Shown piece after piece: positions 21,548-33,240 of a DNA stretch of 64,000 nt (position 1 is its first letter; each line of letters begins with the position of its first letter). A program made the translations under genes and the position numbers. The notes below the pieces were generated by a model. The model ran no database searches. It was not told where the DNA came from and saw only the letters and a program-made list of their open reading frames with translations. The stretch comes from Uranotaenia lowii (taxonomy: Eukaryota > Arthropoda > Insecta > Diptera > Culicidae), in the NCBI RefSeq assembly GCF_029784155.1, contig NC_073692.1, positions 330,665,920 to 330,729,919 on the forward strand, read 5' to 3'.

Positions 21548-21784
21548 ACCCAAGTAACAGTAAAACTTTTTTCAATAAATATAAATATAAAACATGACAT
21601 AATGAAATCGTAAACATAATGGAATTGATTGAAAATAGGCCTGAAAAAATATTTGACGTATCTCTCGCAAGCCAACTAATTACACGCGAAAGATGAGTTC
21701 CTCATTTCTGAGTTGTTAATCATTAGTACAGTAAATGAGGACAGACTTTTTAAATGAAATGAATAAGGAATTGTTTGTGAATGT

Positions 21785-22880
21785 CCGGCGAAATCTTGAA
21801 ATTCAAGATGGCGGCTTCCGCTTACCCTTAAAAATGTTCAAAAGGATTTAAAATCTCATGAAACTCTCACAATATGGGTATTTGAAGAAAGAGCCTAACT
21901 AGAAAAAGTCAAATTTCGAACATGACGCCATCTCGAAATCCAAGATGGCGGCTTCCACTGAACTTTAAAACGTTGTAAATGATTTAGAATCGCATGAAAC
22001 CATCACAATATTGGTGTTGGGTGAAAGGGCCAAACTAGAAAAAGTCGAATTTCGTTATTTGACGCTATCTTGAAATCCAAGATGCAGGCTTCTGCTAAAC
22101 TTTAAACCGCTGTTAAACACTGAAAATAGCATGAATGCCGCACAATATAGGTATTGGGTGAAAGGGCTAAACTAGAAGAAGTCGAATTTCTCTTTCTGAC
22201 ATCATCTTGAAATCTAAAATGGCGGCTTCTACTTAATCATAACGCAGTTTATTACTGAAAATCGCATTAAACTCCCATATAAGAATTGGGATAAAGGGCT
22301 GAACCAGAAGAAGGCGAATTTAGATACCTGAAGCCATTTTGAAATCCAAGATGCCAAGAAATCATCACAATGTAGGTGCTGGGTGAAAGGGCTAAACTAG
22401 AAAAAAGTCATACTTCTCTTTCTGGCGACATCTTGAAATTCAAAATGGCGGCTTCCTCATTAGTTTAAAACGCTGTTAATAACTGAAAATCGCATTAATC
22501 TTCCACATATAAATTTTGTTAAAGGCCTAAACTAGTAGGCGAATTTCGCTACCTGACCCCATCTTGAAATCCAATTTGGCAGCTTCCGCTTAACGATTTA
22601 CTTTTAAAAAACAAATTTCGCCCTCTGACGCCATCTTGAAATCCAAGATGGCAGCTTCCGTTTAACTTTAAAATGCTGTTAATCAATGAAAATCGCATGA
22701 AATCTCCACAATATTCGTATTGGGTGAAAGGGCTAAACTAGAAGGAGTCGAATTCAGTTTTCTGACGCTATCATGAATTTCAATATGGCGGCTTCCGATA
22801 ATCTCTAAAATGCTGTTAACCACTTAAAATCTTTAAATTGCTGCAAATAGTCAAAAATATCATTAAAATCTCATTTTAGT
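21785..22880 (+). repeat. satellite of ~137-bp units, forward block
   Basis: About nine diverged units. The anchor CATCTTGAAATCCAAGATGG recurs near 21792, 21931, 22068, 22204, 22336, 22430, 22560, 22632 and 22769, so spacing is mostly 130-139 bp with two short units. Each anchor is itself a small inverted repeat (CATCTTG...CAAGATG). A second shared segment is GGGTGAAAGGGCTAAACTAGAA. ATGGCGGC is intact in five units. No coding function is implied. Confidence 0.85.
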
Positions 22881-23484
22881 TATTTACAGAATTTTCAAGT
22901 TCAGCGAAAGCCGACGAGCTTCGATTTTAAGTTGGCGTCAGATAGTGAAATTCGACTTCATCTAGTTTAGCCCTTTCAACTTTTACCCATATTATGGGGG
23001 TTTTAATCGATTATCAATAATTTAATGTACAGGTTTGAAAAGAAAAGCCGATTTCGCCATCTTGGATTTCAAGATAGCATCAGAATACCAAATTTGACTT
23101 CTTGTATAGCCTTTTTACCCAATATCCAGATTCGAGGGCTTCATTTCATTTTCAGTGATTTACAGCATTTTAAACTTAAGTTAAGCGGAAGCCATCGATT
23201 CGAATTCTTCTTGTTTAGACTTTCACCTGATGCCCATATTATGGGGGTTTCAAGCTAGTGTCAGTAATATATATGTTTGAAGAGGAAAGATTTGAAGATC
23301 TTGTCTGATAGCGATATTCGAATGGTACTCGTTTAGTCCTTTCACCTAATTAAAACCCTGATTGTGGATGTTTCATGAGATTGTCAGTCAGCTTTGAAAA
23401 GAAAAGCGAAGCTGCCATCTTAGATTAATAATGGCGTCAAGCAACAATTTTTGAGCCCTTTCACTAAATACTCATATTATAGAG
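22881..23484 (-). repeat. same satellite, inverted block
   Basis: The array continues in reverse orientation: GCCATCTTGGATTTCAAGAT at about 23055, CTAGTTTAGCCCTTTCA at about 22960, CTGCCATCTTAGATT at about 23410. About four diverged units are present. The orientation change falls near 22860-22900, making the locus a large imperfect palindrome of tandem units. Confidence 0.7.
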
Positions 23485-23989
23485 ATATTCATACCACTTC
23501 CGGTGATTGGAATATTTCAAAGATTTTAATTTTTTTATTTAACTCAAAAATTACACACATGACTTATCAAAAATGTTTAAAAATGGGAGTTCCAATTCAA
23601 ATATATGTAATCTTGCCTTAGCGTGTCCTATTTTGACAACTTGAACGAGAACTGTCACCAAATTCTAATACGGTTTCAAAATCAAGCATTGCGTGTCTTT
23701 CTAAAATATGCAAAAAAAAGCTTGAAACAAAAACTTTGATTTATGTTTTATTGGAGTTTTAATAGAGCATTCAGAACTCTTCCTATATAACTTATACAGT
23801 GTGTTTAATAAAAGCTTTATTAGCGTTTTCGAAACAACCTGAAAACAAATGGTTGAATCAAATCCAAGCATTTTTCATGACCATAATTAAAAAGTAATAA
23901 AACTAGCTGCATATAAAAACTATAATAAAACTTTCAAATGCTAGTTGGCTTAATCTGTGTTACTTGGAAACTGTAAAGTTGAGAAATCA
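23485..23989. other. AT-rich, no feature recognised
   Basis: Separates the satellite from the purine tract. No gene or repeat end seen. Confidence 0.4.
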
Positions 23990-24850
23990 AGTTAGTGAGA
24001 AAGGGTGAAATGACCAATTGGAACGAAAAAAAAATGCGAAGAAGAGTTTAGAATTCGAAAAAAAGAAGAATGAAAATCGAGAGCAGAAATAGAAGAAAAA
24101 GATAGTAGAGCTAAGAGAGAAATATAGTAGAACTAGAGAAGAGAGTACAATTCGGAGAGAATGAGAGTAGTTCAAGAAGAAAAAAAACATAGAAATAGAT
24201 GATAAAACGAGTACAACTAGAAACGATTTGGATTTAGAAAAAAAGTAGAGAGAGAGAGAGAGAGAAAATATAACAAGAAGAAATAGATAGTAGAGTTGAA
24301 AGCAAAGCAGCAAAACCAGACAACAAAGAAAATAAAACTAAAAGAGAAATAGAGATAACAATGTAGAAGAGAAAAAGAGAAAAATTACAAGATGAAAGTA
24401 GAACTTAAAGAGGAAGACAGCAGAACTAGAAAAAAGAGAGCACTATTAGAAATGAACATAAAATTAAGAGAAACAGAGTTAACCTTGAGTATAGAGTAGC
24501 ATCAGAACAGACTAGAATAAAAAAGGAAAGGGATTGAAAATGGAAAATAGGAATTAAAGAGAAAGGGCGGAATAGAAAAAGAATAAAAATAAAAGAGAAG
24601 TTATACAAATTGAAAAGAATAGAAGTGAAAGTTGAAAGAAGGAAATAAACAAAAGAAAAAAATTATATAAGAGGAAGTAGGTAACATTTGTATAAGTAGA
24701 AGTATAATACAAAAGCAATAATAGAGAAAAAGGGCAGGATAGAAAGAGAGTAATAAAGAAAGGGTGAACCGAAATAGAAAAGAGAATAAAATACAGAGTG
24801 GATAAAATACAGTTTAAGAGAGCGATACAGAGAAAAAACAAATAAAGATT
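23990..24850. repeat. long purine-rich (GA/AAG) tract, ~860 bp
   Basis: The plus strand is overwhelmingly A and G for about 860 bp, with phrases such as GTAGAACTAGAGAAGAGAG and AGAGAGAGAGAGAGAG (24248-24264). It is a degenerate polypurine tract rather than a clean microsatellite. Three minus-strand ORFs of 95-115 codons are polypyrimidine artefacts. Confidence 0.85.
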
Positions 24851-25420
24851 GAAAAAATTTCTGGAATGGAGTGAAATGTTGAGCTGTCAAAACGTAATTT
24901 CCAGAACAATCAGTTACCGTAATGATTTCCCTGTTTCTAAAACTAAATTGAACCCGAAACCAACTGGTAAACGGCACCGAAACCGGCTTAATTAGTTTCG
25001 ATTTACACAATTTTCTGTTCTATATAAACCGGCACCATTTAGCAGCAGCACCATACAATATGTTGTTGTTTTGCAGCTGAACGATGGTTGGTCTGCAGTT
25101 TTTCGCCAGCAAATCTCGGTGCCAGCACAAAACACCGTTTTCTCTCTTTTTCAGGTACCAGTTAGTGAAGAAATTAACGAGAACGAATCGAAAAAGAGCA
25201 GAGGGAGCAGAAAAAAACCTACAAAATTTCCCAAACGCTTTCTTCCGTTCTTATATTTTCGTTTCTGATTTTTTCCACTTTTTTCTGAAGCGAACACAAA
25301 CATACCTTTCGCCACATCATCAGCGACGTTTTGCAAACATTTTCGAACATGGCATGGAATCATGTGATAATCAGAGCAGCGGCAAGGTTATTTCTATTGA
25401 GTAATATTTGAGAAGGACGT
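24851..25420 (+). promoter_or_regulatory. possible TATA promoter and short transcribed region
   Basis: TATATAAACC at 25021-25030 is a good TATA-box match, followed by GC-richer, CAG-repeat-bearing sequence. ORFs of 65 and 106 codons begin at 25071 and 25084. They overlap in different frames, have no recognised domain, and a TTTTTCAG acceptor-like site lies at 25147-25154. There is no initiator at the expected distance. The call rests on the TATA match alone. Confidence 0.18.
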
Positions 25421-28134
25421 ACCCCGGATTATGTTATTCAATAATTGTATACAATCAATTAAAACGAATATTTTTTAGAATACAACAACAATTTTATTGT
25501 TAATTTTTCTTAAATCTAAAATAAAATTTATAATGAAAGTTCACATTTCGTCATTGTGAAACCGGGACAAGAGCTTTATGTTAGTCTCAATATTTTTTTT
25601 ATTCGAGAAAAAGAAAAATAATTTCCATCCGTTTTGATTTGAATAAAAATATCAAAAGGTTTTGGGGTCGAGGTTATTTATCCTACCGAGAATCAGTTTT
25701 TTTTGTATTCCTTTCTTCACCTACATATTTGCTCAGCTAACTTTTTTGGGTTGGCTTTCAAATTTCCTCGGAATGAATGGTTCGGGTGGTTTATTCGAAC
25801 AAGTATCTCTAGAATCGTGCCTGATTTTGAGGTTTTCCAAAAAATAGAATAGAGAAGAAAGGTTTTTTTTCATCTAAAAATTTAATATTTTTAACAAACC
25901 TAAAGCCTGTACTGGATAAAAATGCACCATTCTCTTTTGTGAACAAGTTTTGTTTGCGATGGATTATAACTGAACAAAACTAACCAACAACTTTTTTGTT
26001 TTTCTTTACAGGTAAAAATAATTTGTGTTCATTCGTCCATATTAGTAAGTAAAACACTTTATAATAGACATGACGAGATTGTATTCAGCTTTAAAAATTC
26101 GAGAAATGTTGATGAATTTGTCCAGATTAATAACCGACGATAAAAATCTACGTTTGTAAAAATTCGCATCGTACTTTAAGAAATTTTAATTTGTGACATT
26201 AGTAAGACTGCTGAAAGTAATTTGGGAACCAGAGAGGACAATTATTTGCTCCTCCGTCTTTTCGACTTGAAGAAGAAATTATTCTAACCCCTTGTCGGAA
26301 ACGTTTTATTTCGCCAGAAATTTATGACTGAATTTTGACAGTTTCAACTGAAAAAGCTAGGTTAATTTGTTCTCAAGATCTTCATTAAGAAACAACTATT
26401 CCGTCCAATCTTTTCAAGATTATTGCTCTTCTCACCCAGCAACTTTCATTCTAAATCATTCCTCTTATTACCTTAAATACTTACATGAGTATAAGTTATG
26501 AAGTTGCCGAAAGTTTTTTTTATTGCCTCTCGTTTGCGGAACATCAAATGCACTTTCTTCCGAAGAACCTTTCTTGCTACATTCATGTGTGTGAAGCAAA
26601 AGTTTTCGATTGCTCTTTCGCCGCTGCATTCAGAAGGGTAACTCTTTCATTTCAAAAAAGCAAAATAAGATCGTTATTACAGTTCGTATCTCAGGTAACG
26701 GAACTTGGCAACCATTCTCTTCGGCAACTGGGAAAAAATGAAATATTAGTTTATTTACAGTTTGAGGACATTCTTCAATGTTTAACGTTCTGCAACTTTT
26801 AACGGACTGCAACTTTTCGTTCTGCTGCAATTCTGCGTATTTTATTGGTTTGGTACAAGTTTTTAATTACGGTTTTATTTTTTGAAGGTGGAATCAGAAC
26901 TCATGCCAGAAAAAAGATGGTAAAAGTTACTTTACAAGCTCTTTTAGTCGTCTTCTCGAAAGCAGCTAGTCAGTCAGATACAACTTTCGCCCAAACTCAG
27001 CAGGCTTTAAAAAAAGACCTATTCCCCAGACATCCCTTTTTGATTGAGCCACTGTACATTTTTTGCTGCTTACATAAATCTAATGGTTGAACTATTTTTG
27101 TAGCTGCGATTTTTTGCTAGTGGCATATCATCGAAATTCTCTCTTTTTTTTGTTTCGTAAACAAAATTGGGAAATCAGACTTCTTTTGAATAATTATAAG
27201 GCTCATCAGGCTACCAGGCAAAACATCGAAAAGCCTAACGAATTTTGAATAATCATGAACAAGAACAACATCATAACAATGTTTTGGAAAATTTCTTAGA
27301 TTTCTATGTCCGTGCTAGTGAATTTCAAAGGGCATACAGTAAAATCAATTCGCATGGTATTTAATTTTTATTTTAACGTTTTCCTTTAATTTGTTGTATT
27401 TGGTCCGCAATGTGTGAATGCATTGATTCACCAAATAGGAATAAAAATGCTAAAATCCGATTTTCTTATTCAAAATTCAGAATTTTGTCGTCCACTTCAA
27501 TATTTTTAAAATATGGAATTGACAATATTTATATTTATCTCTTAATTCTTTACATAAAAATTTATTTATGCGGTTCTATATCCCGATGATGGTCTCCTAA
27601 TACCTGCACGCACAGGTCTTGAGGATTCAGTCTCTGGAAACTGTACCCTTTTCTGTGAGGTGTGCTTTGCTACACCTTCTAAAATTGTTGGAAATTTTAC
27701 CATAAAAGAGTAATTCTTCCTTTCTCAAAAATTATTTTCCCTTTTCAAAACTTATCCTAAAATTTGTTTTGCAATCATTATTTTGTATCTAAAATTAAGA
27801 CTCTGTCCTTATTCATAAGTTCCTAAATTCTGCCTCAATACTTGTATAAAATTCCTCTCCCAAACCAAATTTAGTCCTTTTTCTTGATTACTGTCCTTCA
27901 AAATAAAAGAATCCCCCTGTTAAATAATCAAGTAAACATTTCTCGTACTCCAATCACTTCCAAGCAAAATTTGCTAGATCATTTCTCGAGCTATTAAAAA
28001 AAGTATGGGTGCATCCCTCTCCCTTTTCTAGCTCCCCACTGAACGGAAAGGAGGAGTCTTAACCTTTTAAAGCATGACTTTTTTTTAATGATAATTTCAG
28101 TAATTGATTCAGTGAAATAATAATATTTTAATTC
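25421..28134. other. 2.7 kb with no supported gene
   Basis: AT-rich DNA. The largest ORF (26485-26802, 105 codons, plus) has no recognised domain and no codon-bias signal I can judge. No terminal repeats were found. A short GC-richer spot lies near 27590-27670. Confidence 0.4.
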
Positions 28135-28357
28135 AATTAACAGAGTTGCTAGCGAACCGGGAAAACCGGGAATACCGGGAAAAACTTTGGAATTTCAATG
28201 CGTCACCGGGAAACCGGGAAAAAACCAGGAATGTCAGCACCTCACCAGGAAAATTGTAATGTTTGAAAATTGTTCATGGATTTTCAAAATACTTTTAAAT
28301 TAATTTCGAAATGTAAGAGTAGTTTTTGACAGTCTCGTTATTGATTTACCTCATATA

Positions 28358-29396
28358 GGGGAGATGAGGGCATAACGAGCACCCAGGGCATAATGAGCAC
28401 TACGCTTTCCTACGAAAGTACGTATTTTCTTAAATAAATTTTCATGAGGATTTGTTTCGTACTTCCTATAGTATTAATTTTTCACAAAAAAAGGAATCTC
28501 CTTATCATCTTTACAGAGATATTTAAAAAAATCTAGCTTGGTTCTCAAGTTACGAAAATATTATAATTTTTGGGCACCACGAAATAAGCGCTTATGATCT
28601 TAAAATAACCTTGATCTATAATGTACGCACTGCAACATGATGTACACACTGTTTCTCAATTTTTACCATCATAAAATTTTTGATTTTTCACTTTTATCAA
28701 TTTTAAAACACGTTTTTACTTAAATTTGTTGACTAGGGGCATATAGAGCACCATATTATCGAGGCATAATGAGCATTTTTTGTCGAAGAATCTAGCAGCG
28801 AATTAAAATTGATTTATAGCGCCACACCTTGACTAGTTTTCATCCGACGATTTAGCCTATTGGTAAGGTGTCGGAGAGGTAATCAAAAGACTAGAGTTAG
28901 ATTTCTGTTCGAGGTGATTTTTTTCCATTCACAATTAATGATCAATTTTTTTATTGTTACATTATACGGCTAGTAGCATCATCCTCCGAACAAAGCACTT
29001 AATGTATGAGCGTGCGTGAATTGTTTGTATTCTACAAACAGACCTAGATTATTTTGTTATTGCTTTGTTTGATGAATCTACGACTCACCTGACTTCATCG
29101 AATTGAATTCGCTGCTAGATTCCCCGGCAAAAACGCACATCTTGCTCTGATTAATGGTGTTCATACTGCCTCAGGGGGGGTTCTCGCCTCCACAGTGGCT
29201 GGTTTTCAGCTTTTGGCAAAAATTTTTAAAATGCATTTTTTAACGTTTTCATCTAGTTTTTCACGTTTCAGCCCGTTAGGGAATAGGCTTTTCAAGTGTC
29301 TGAACACGAAACAATAATGTAACCTACATATTATAGCTATTTTCTATGGTTAAATAACCGTTTTCCTTAAGGTGGCCATTATGCCCCCATCTCCCC
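28358..29396. mobile_element. TA-target MITE 'GGGGAGATGAGGGCATAA'
   Basis: 1,039 bp with inverted ends GGGGAGATGAGGGCATAA and TTATGCCCCCATCTCCCC, flanked by TA (28356-28357 and 29397-29398), as for Tc1/mariner/pogo relatives. The subterminal motif GGGCATAATGAGCAC recurs at least four times (28365-28405 and 28737-28780). Non-coding. Confidence 0.82.
28795..29115. mobile_element. nested inverted-repeat unit with tRNA-like boxes
   Basis: 321 bp bounded by GCAGCGAATT and AATTCGCTGC with TA on both sides (28793-28794 and 29116-29117). It contains an A-box-like TTAGCCTATTGGTAAGG (28851-28867) and a B-box-like CTGTTCGAGGTG (28905-28916), so a SINE head may be trapped within. Alternatively the inverted pair may simply be part of the outer MITE. 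Confidence 0.45.
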
Positions 29397-30740
29397 TACG
29401 CTTATTTTCGTTCATTAGTAAACAAACGAAGTTTAAATCGCTTTTTTAACTATTTGCGGTGTAATATTAGATATCTCATTTTTCGCTCTCCGCAAGTGTG
29501 CTAAACCTACAAGCATAACTCAAATGTTACAAATTTGATGACGAAACCCTAATCGCAAAAACTAAACAACTTTGGTAACTCAATGAAACCAATTTTGTAC
29601 AATTTGGTTTGGTTTCTGAAAGATATATAAAGTGTCGAATTTCTATATTTTTCGGTGTTGATTTCGCGGTCATTAATGTGTTACCTACTTAATATCCTTT
29701 TATGTTATCTAGTTTCCGACTACCAGTTTTAGTTTTTGACGTCATATACATGTTTCATAAAATTATTATCACCAGAAAATATATTATTTTCAATGTTGTT
29801 GTTGGGTGTTTCGTTTGAATTGGCCTGATGAACGAAGCCTTATATTGAAAGTGTTTTGTTTTTCATTTTCCTACGTTGAAGGCCTGCTCAAAGTTTGGTA
29901 CGCTGGAATATACGTCTTATGTAAAAATTGTATCGAAAACAAGCTCCTGTCAAAATGTAAGGTCTTTACCCTAAAATAAAAAAATATCTTAAGGATACGG
30001 TAAACTTCAAGTAAAAATAAAAATGAAAAATTTTATTTCGACAAATACACAAAAAATCGACATAAGTTGGTTTTGTACCAAGATGGAATCGATGTGGAAT
30101 AGTTAAAAGATGAATTTTGAACTGGTTTCGGTGTTCAAAACTTCTTAAAAATGTTTTAATTTCGATTTCTCCTGTTTTCTCGGCGGGAATTTCCTCATAT
30201 TGGGGGAATCAAAATAAAAACAATTTTGAAAAGTTTTAAAATCTGGTTCAAAATTTAGGTTTTAACTATTTCGTATCGATTCCATCATATTTCAAAGCCA
30301 GCATTTGTCGCTTTTTTATGTTATTGAAAAAAAAAGATTTTCCATGACCATGATCATCAACTGAAGTGTACCGCGACCTTAACATTTATGCGATTAAAAT
30401 TTAGCCTTGTCTATATTTTCTATATTTTCACGAATCTTTAGTTAAAATGACAAGAGCACTATTAAAGTTATTTATATTTTGTACAAAAAAAATACTGCTT
30501 TTTCTTAAGCACGCCTTTGGATTTGTACAAAAAAAATATAATTAAATTTTTTCCGATTAACAAGTTTTGGGAAACATTTGTTAGAAATTTGGGGGCCTTA
30601 TATTGATTTTTTTTTTACTATGATTTTATATTAAAAAACGAGTATAATAAATAACGCGAAATTTATCTTTTTCACTCGGGAAAAACCGGGAAAAACTTTG
30701 GAATTTCAAAACGAAAAAACGCTAGCAACCCTGAATTAAC

Positions 30741-31236
30741 AAAACTCAACAGGTTTGAAGTCGTTATTTTGAGTATTATTAAAGTTATGGCCAAAAAAGT
30801 TGAAAAATATTTTTTGAAATTCTTAGTTCATTTCAATACGATTCTGCTAATTTCTTCAAAACCTTGATAATTGGGTGCAGGAAGGTGTTTAAGATTGATT
30901 GAGATTAAAAAATTTGTTAGTATTTGCAAATCTGAAGAAATAACAGCGATTTTCCAAAAACGACTTTTTCAAAAAAAATAAATAAATTTGATTTTTTCTA
31001 TTTTTTCGCATACTTTGTTCGATATCTCAGACATACGTTAAAATATCGTGATAAAAATACCATGAGCTAATTTTCTTTTAATCTTTAGAATGTTTTTTGT
31101 GAACACATCATTTAAAAATATCTACGCGTTTTCGAGATATTTGCATTTTGATTAGTGTTGTTTTAAAATAACACTATGCATTACAGGGTTAAATTCTTAA
31201 TGGATGAAATGAAATGAAAGATGGACGAGTTTCAAA
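30741..31236. other. AT-rich, no feature recognised
   Basis: Separates two CCGGG-family elements. No ORF or repeat end. Confidence 0.4.
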
Positions 31237-31650
31237 CAGGGTGGCCAGCGAACCGGGAAAACCGGGAAAACCGGAAATTTAAAATGAGACCGGGAAAACC
31301 GGAAAAAACCGGGAATTTCAAATCAAAACCGGGAAAATTATTTATGGATTATGGAATCTTATTAAATTCTAAAATACATTCATCTTATCATGACGGAATT
31401 TTCTCTCAGAAACTTTACAATCTATAGTCGTTTATTCCAGGATTGTTAACCATTTGGGAGAAGCAGTAAAATGTCGGGATTTCATACATATTAATGAGTA
31501 AAATGTCGGAAAAAGTAAGGAATCTTTGAAATATCAAGATTTCTCGACCACAAACTTAGCTTATTTCTTAGCTCACGCGTATTGTGCTCTGCAGTGAATA
31601 TAAAAAAGTTTTTAAATTAAATAAACGTTTTACAACTGTGAAGTTTTAAT
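31237..31650. mobile_element. CCGGGAAAA-family element, left end and part of interior
   Basis: Starts with CAGGGTGGCCAGCGAACCGG and repeated CCGGGAAAA motifs. The following sequence is recognisably related to 2270-2640 (for example TTTTCTCTCAGAAACTTTACA and CTCACGCGTATTGTG). No matching right end was found within the window, so the true extent is unknown. Confidence 0.55.
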
Positions 31651-33000
31651 ACGTTAAGTCTTGGAAGTTAACTTTTATAGCGTTAATTAATTAAAGATTT
31701 TTACCATTGTGCACTTTCCTTGCGAATATCTGGAAAAAATAGAACTTAAAAATCTGAATGAAGAAATAAGTGAAAGGAATTTTAAAATGTGAATTGTGAT
31801 GTGAATTCATATGTTCAAAACATTTTTCAATGGAATCAACATCTCGAAAACTTAAATTATAACTGGAATTATTATACACTAGTCCGGAATTGACGAAGTT
31901 CGAGTCTGCATCAGGAGCTCATTTTTTTCAGAAAAATACTTTATGCTGAAACGAAACTTGGAGAAATAAGCAGAAATTTAACAAACGCATTTAAACTGGG
32001 GGAGTTATTTTGAAGAGTCCGACTAAAATATCAGATTAATTTAATGAAAAAATTTGAATTTTTATAGAACGTTATAAGAGAGATATGAATTCAATTATTC
32101 ATCCATGAAGTCTTACCCCGGTCGACAAATTTCCTTAAAAATCTTATGATCAATGGTAGTTTTAAAATAGATTGAACAATGAGAATTTTTTTAAGTGATT
32201 TTACTTTTTTTCAGCTATTTGCAGGTACCTCAAAATTCAAAAGTAATCATAACAATACTTCAAATTTTCATTTGATTGATAAAACATTTGAATTAAAAAA
32301 AAATCAAATATTTTGTTTGTGTTTTATGTACTAAAACACTAAAAATTGTCAAAAACTATCAAAACGTAAGTTCAAAAATCAAAATCAAATTTCTGTGTGA
32401 CGACATAACCTTGAAGAACTTATTTCATTTGGTTTCGAAAATATTTTGTTTTAATTGTCCTATGCGGGAAAAATGCCGTAAAAAGATGCCACCATTTTAT
32501 TCAATGCATTGATGAACGCACAGAAGGCAAATGATGTAACAAGAGAATTTTTTTTTTTGTGTCTTTCCTGTTTGCATTACTTACAAAATCGAATAAAAAC
32601 ATGCATTTTTGAGATAGGACAGATAATCTAGAACTCAGCGCATTCTAATATAAATGTTAAAGGTATAAATAAAAACATGATTCAGTATTCAATATGAGAA
32701 CCGAAATAAAATATCAGCTGGCTTATCATACATATGGTTAATCTGAATCTGTTTTTAGAATTTTAGAAGGAAAATATCAGAATATCAGTCAGTAGATTTC
32801 AATAGAAAAATTTAGAATTAAACTTGAAATTTTAAAAGTATTATATGGCATCATATCAAAACTATGATGTATCCATGCAAATAATTAAGTATAGCAGTTT
32901 CTCTTATAAAAAGCGAAGATGGTATGAAAGACTGAAAAGAAGGTAACAATTTTCGGCTGAGGTTCGGACAACTAGATTTATTTTCTTACCACATTAAATA
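31651..33000. other. AT-rich; possibly the rest of the 31.2-kb element
   Basis: Very AT-rich, with no supported ORF. Weak resemblance to 2800-2900 near 32080 suggests the element continues, but this cannot be settled by eye. Confidence 0.3.
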
Positions 33001-33240
33001 TATCTTGCGAACTCTTAAGTGAAAGTGCTTTACTTGAAGATAAAAGAAATTGATGTTGAAGTGTACTACCACAAGGTACAACGACAAGAATCGGTTAACA
33101 AGAATCGGCGTAGAATAGAACGTCCCGATACTACATCTTGCCATTCCTTGAGTGAAAAAAACTCTGCTCGAAGATGAAAAAATCGCTGTTAAGGTGTGCT
33201 TGCACAACCAATCGAGTACTTCACATGTGTTGGCACATAA
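33001..33240. repeat. diverged tandem duplication, ~2 x 120 bp
   Basis: AGTGAAAGTGCTTTACTTGAAGATAAAAG (33018 onward) is echoed by AGTGAAAAAAACTCTGCTCGAAGATGAAA (33152 onward), and both are followed by a TGTTGAAGTGT / TGTTAAGGTGT step and then an ACAAGG/ACAACC step. Read as an old local duplication. Confidence 0.4.

Larger units (their letters stand above)
28142..30733. mobile_element. CCGGGAAAA-family element, 2.6 kb, with two nested insertions
   Basis: Left end AGAGTTGCTAGCGAACCGGG, right end CGCTAGCAACCCTG; both ends carry CCGGGAAAA repeats and are inverted relative to each other. A 7-bp direct repeat AATTAAC flanks it (28135-28141 and 30734-30740). Its right part matches 860-1617. Inside is a TA-target MITE (28358-29396) that itself contains a smaller inverted-repeat unit. 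No protein is encoded. Confidence 0.7.

Noticed and set aside
23987..25010. Minus-strand ORFs rich in Leu, Phe and Ser that look like membrane proteins
   Set aside because: They read the complement of a polypurine tract; composition alone explains the hydrophobicity.
26485..26802. 105-codon ORF as a gene
   Set aside because: No domain, no promoter or splice context, and a minus-strand ORF overlaps it.
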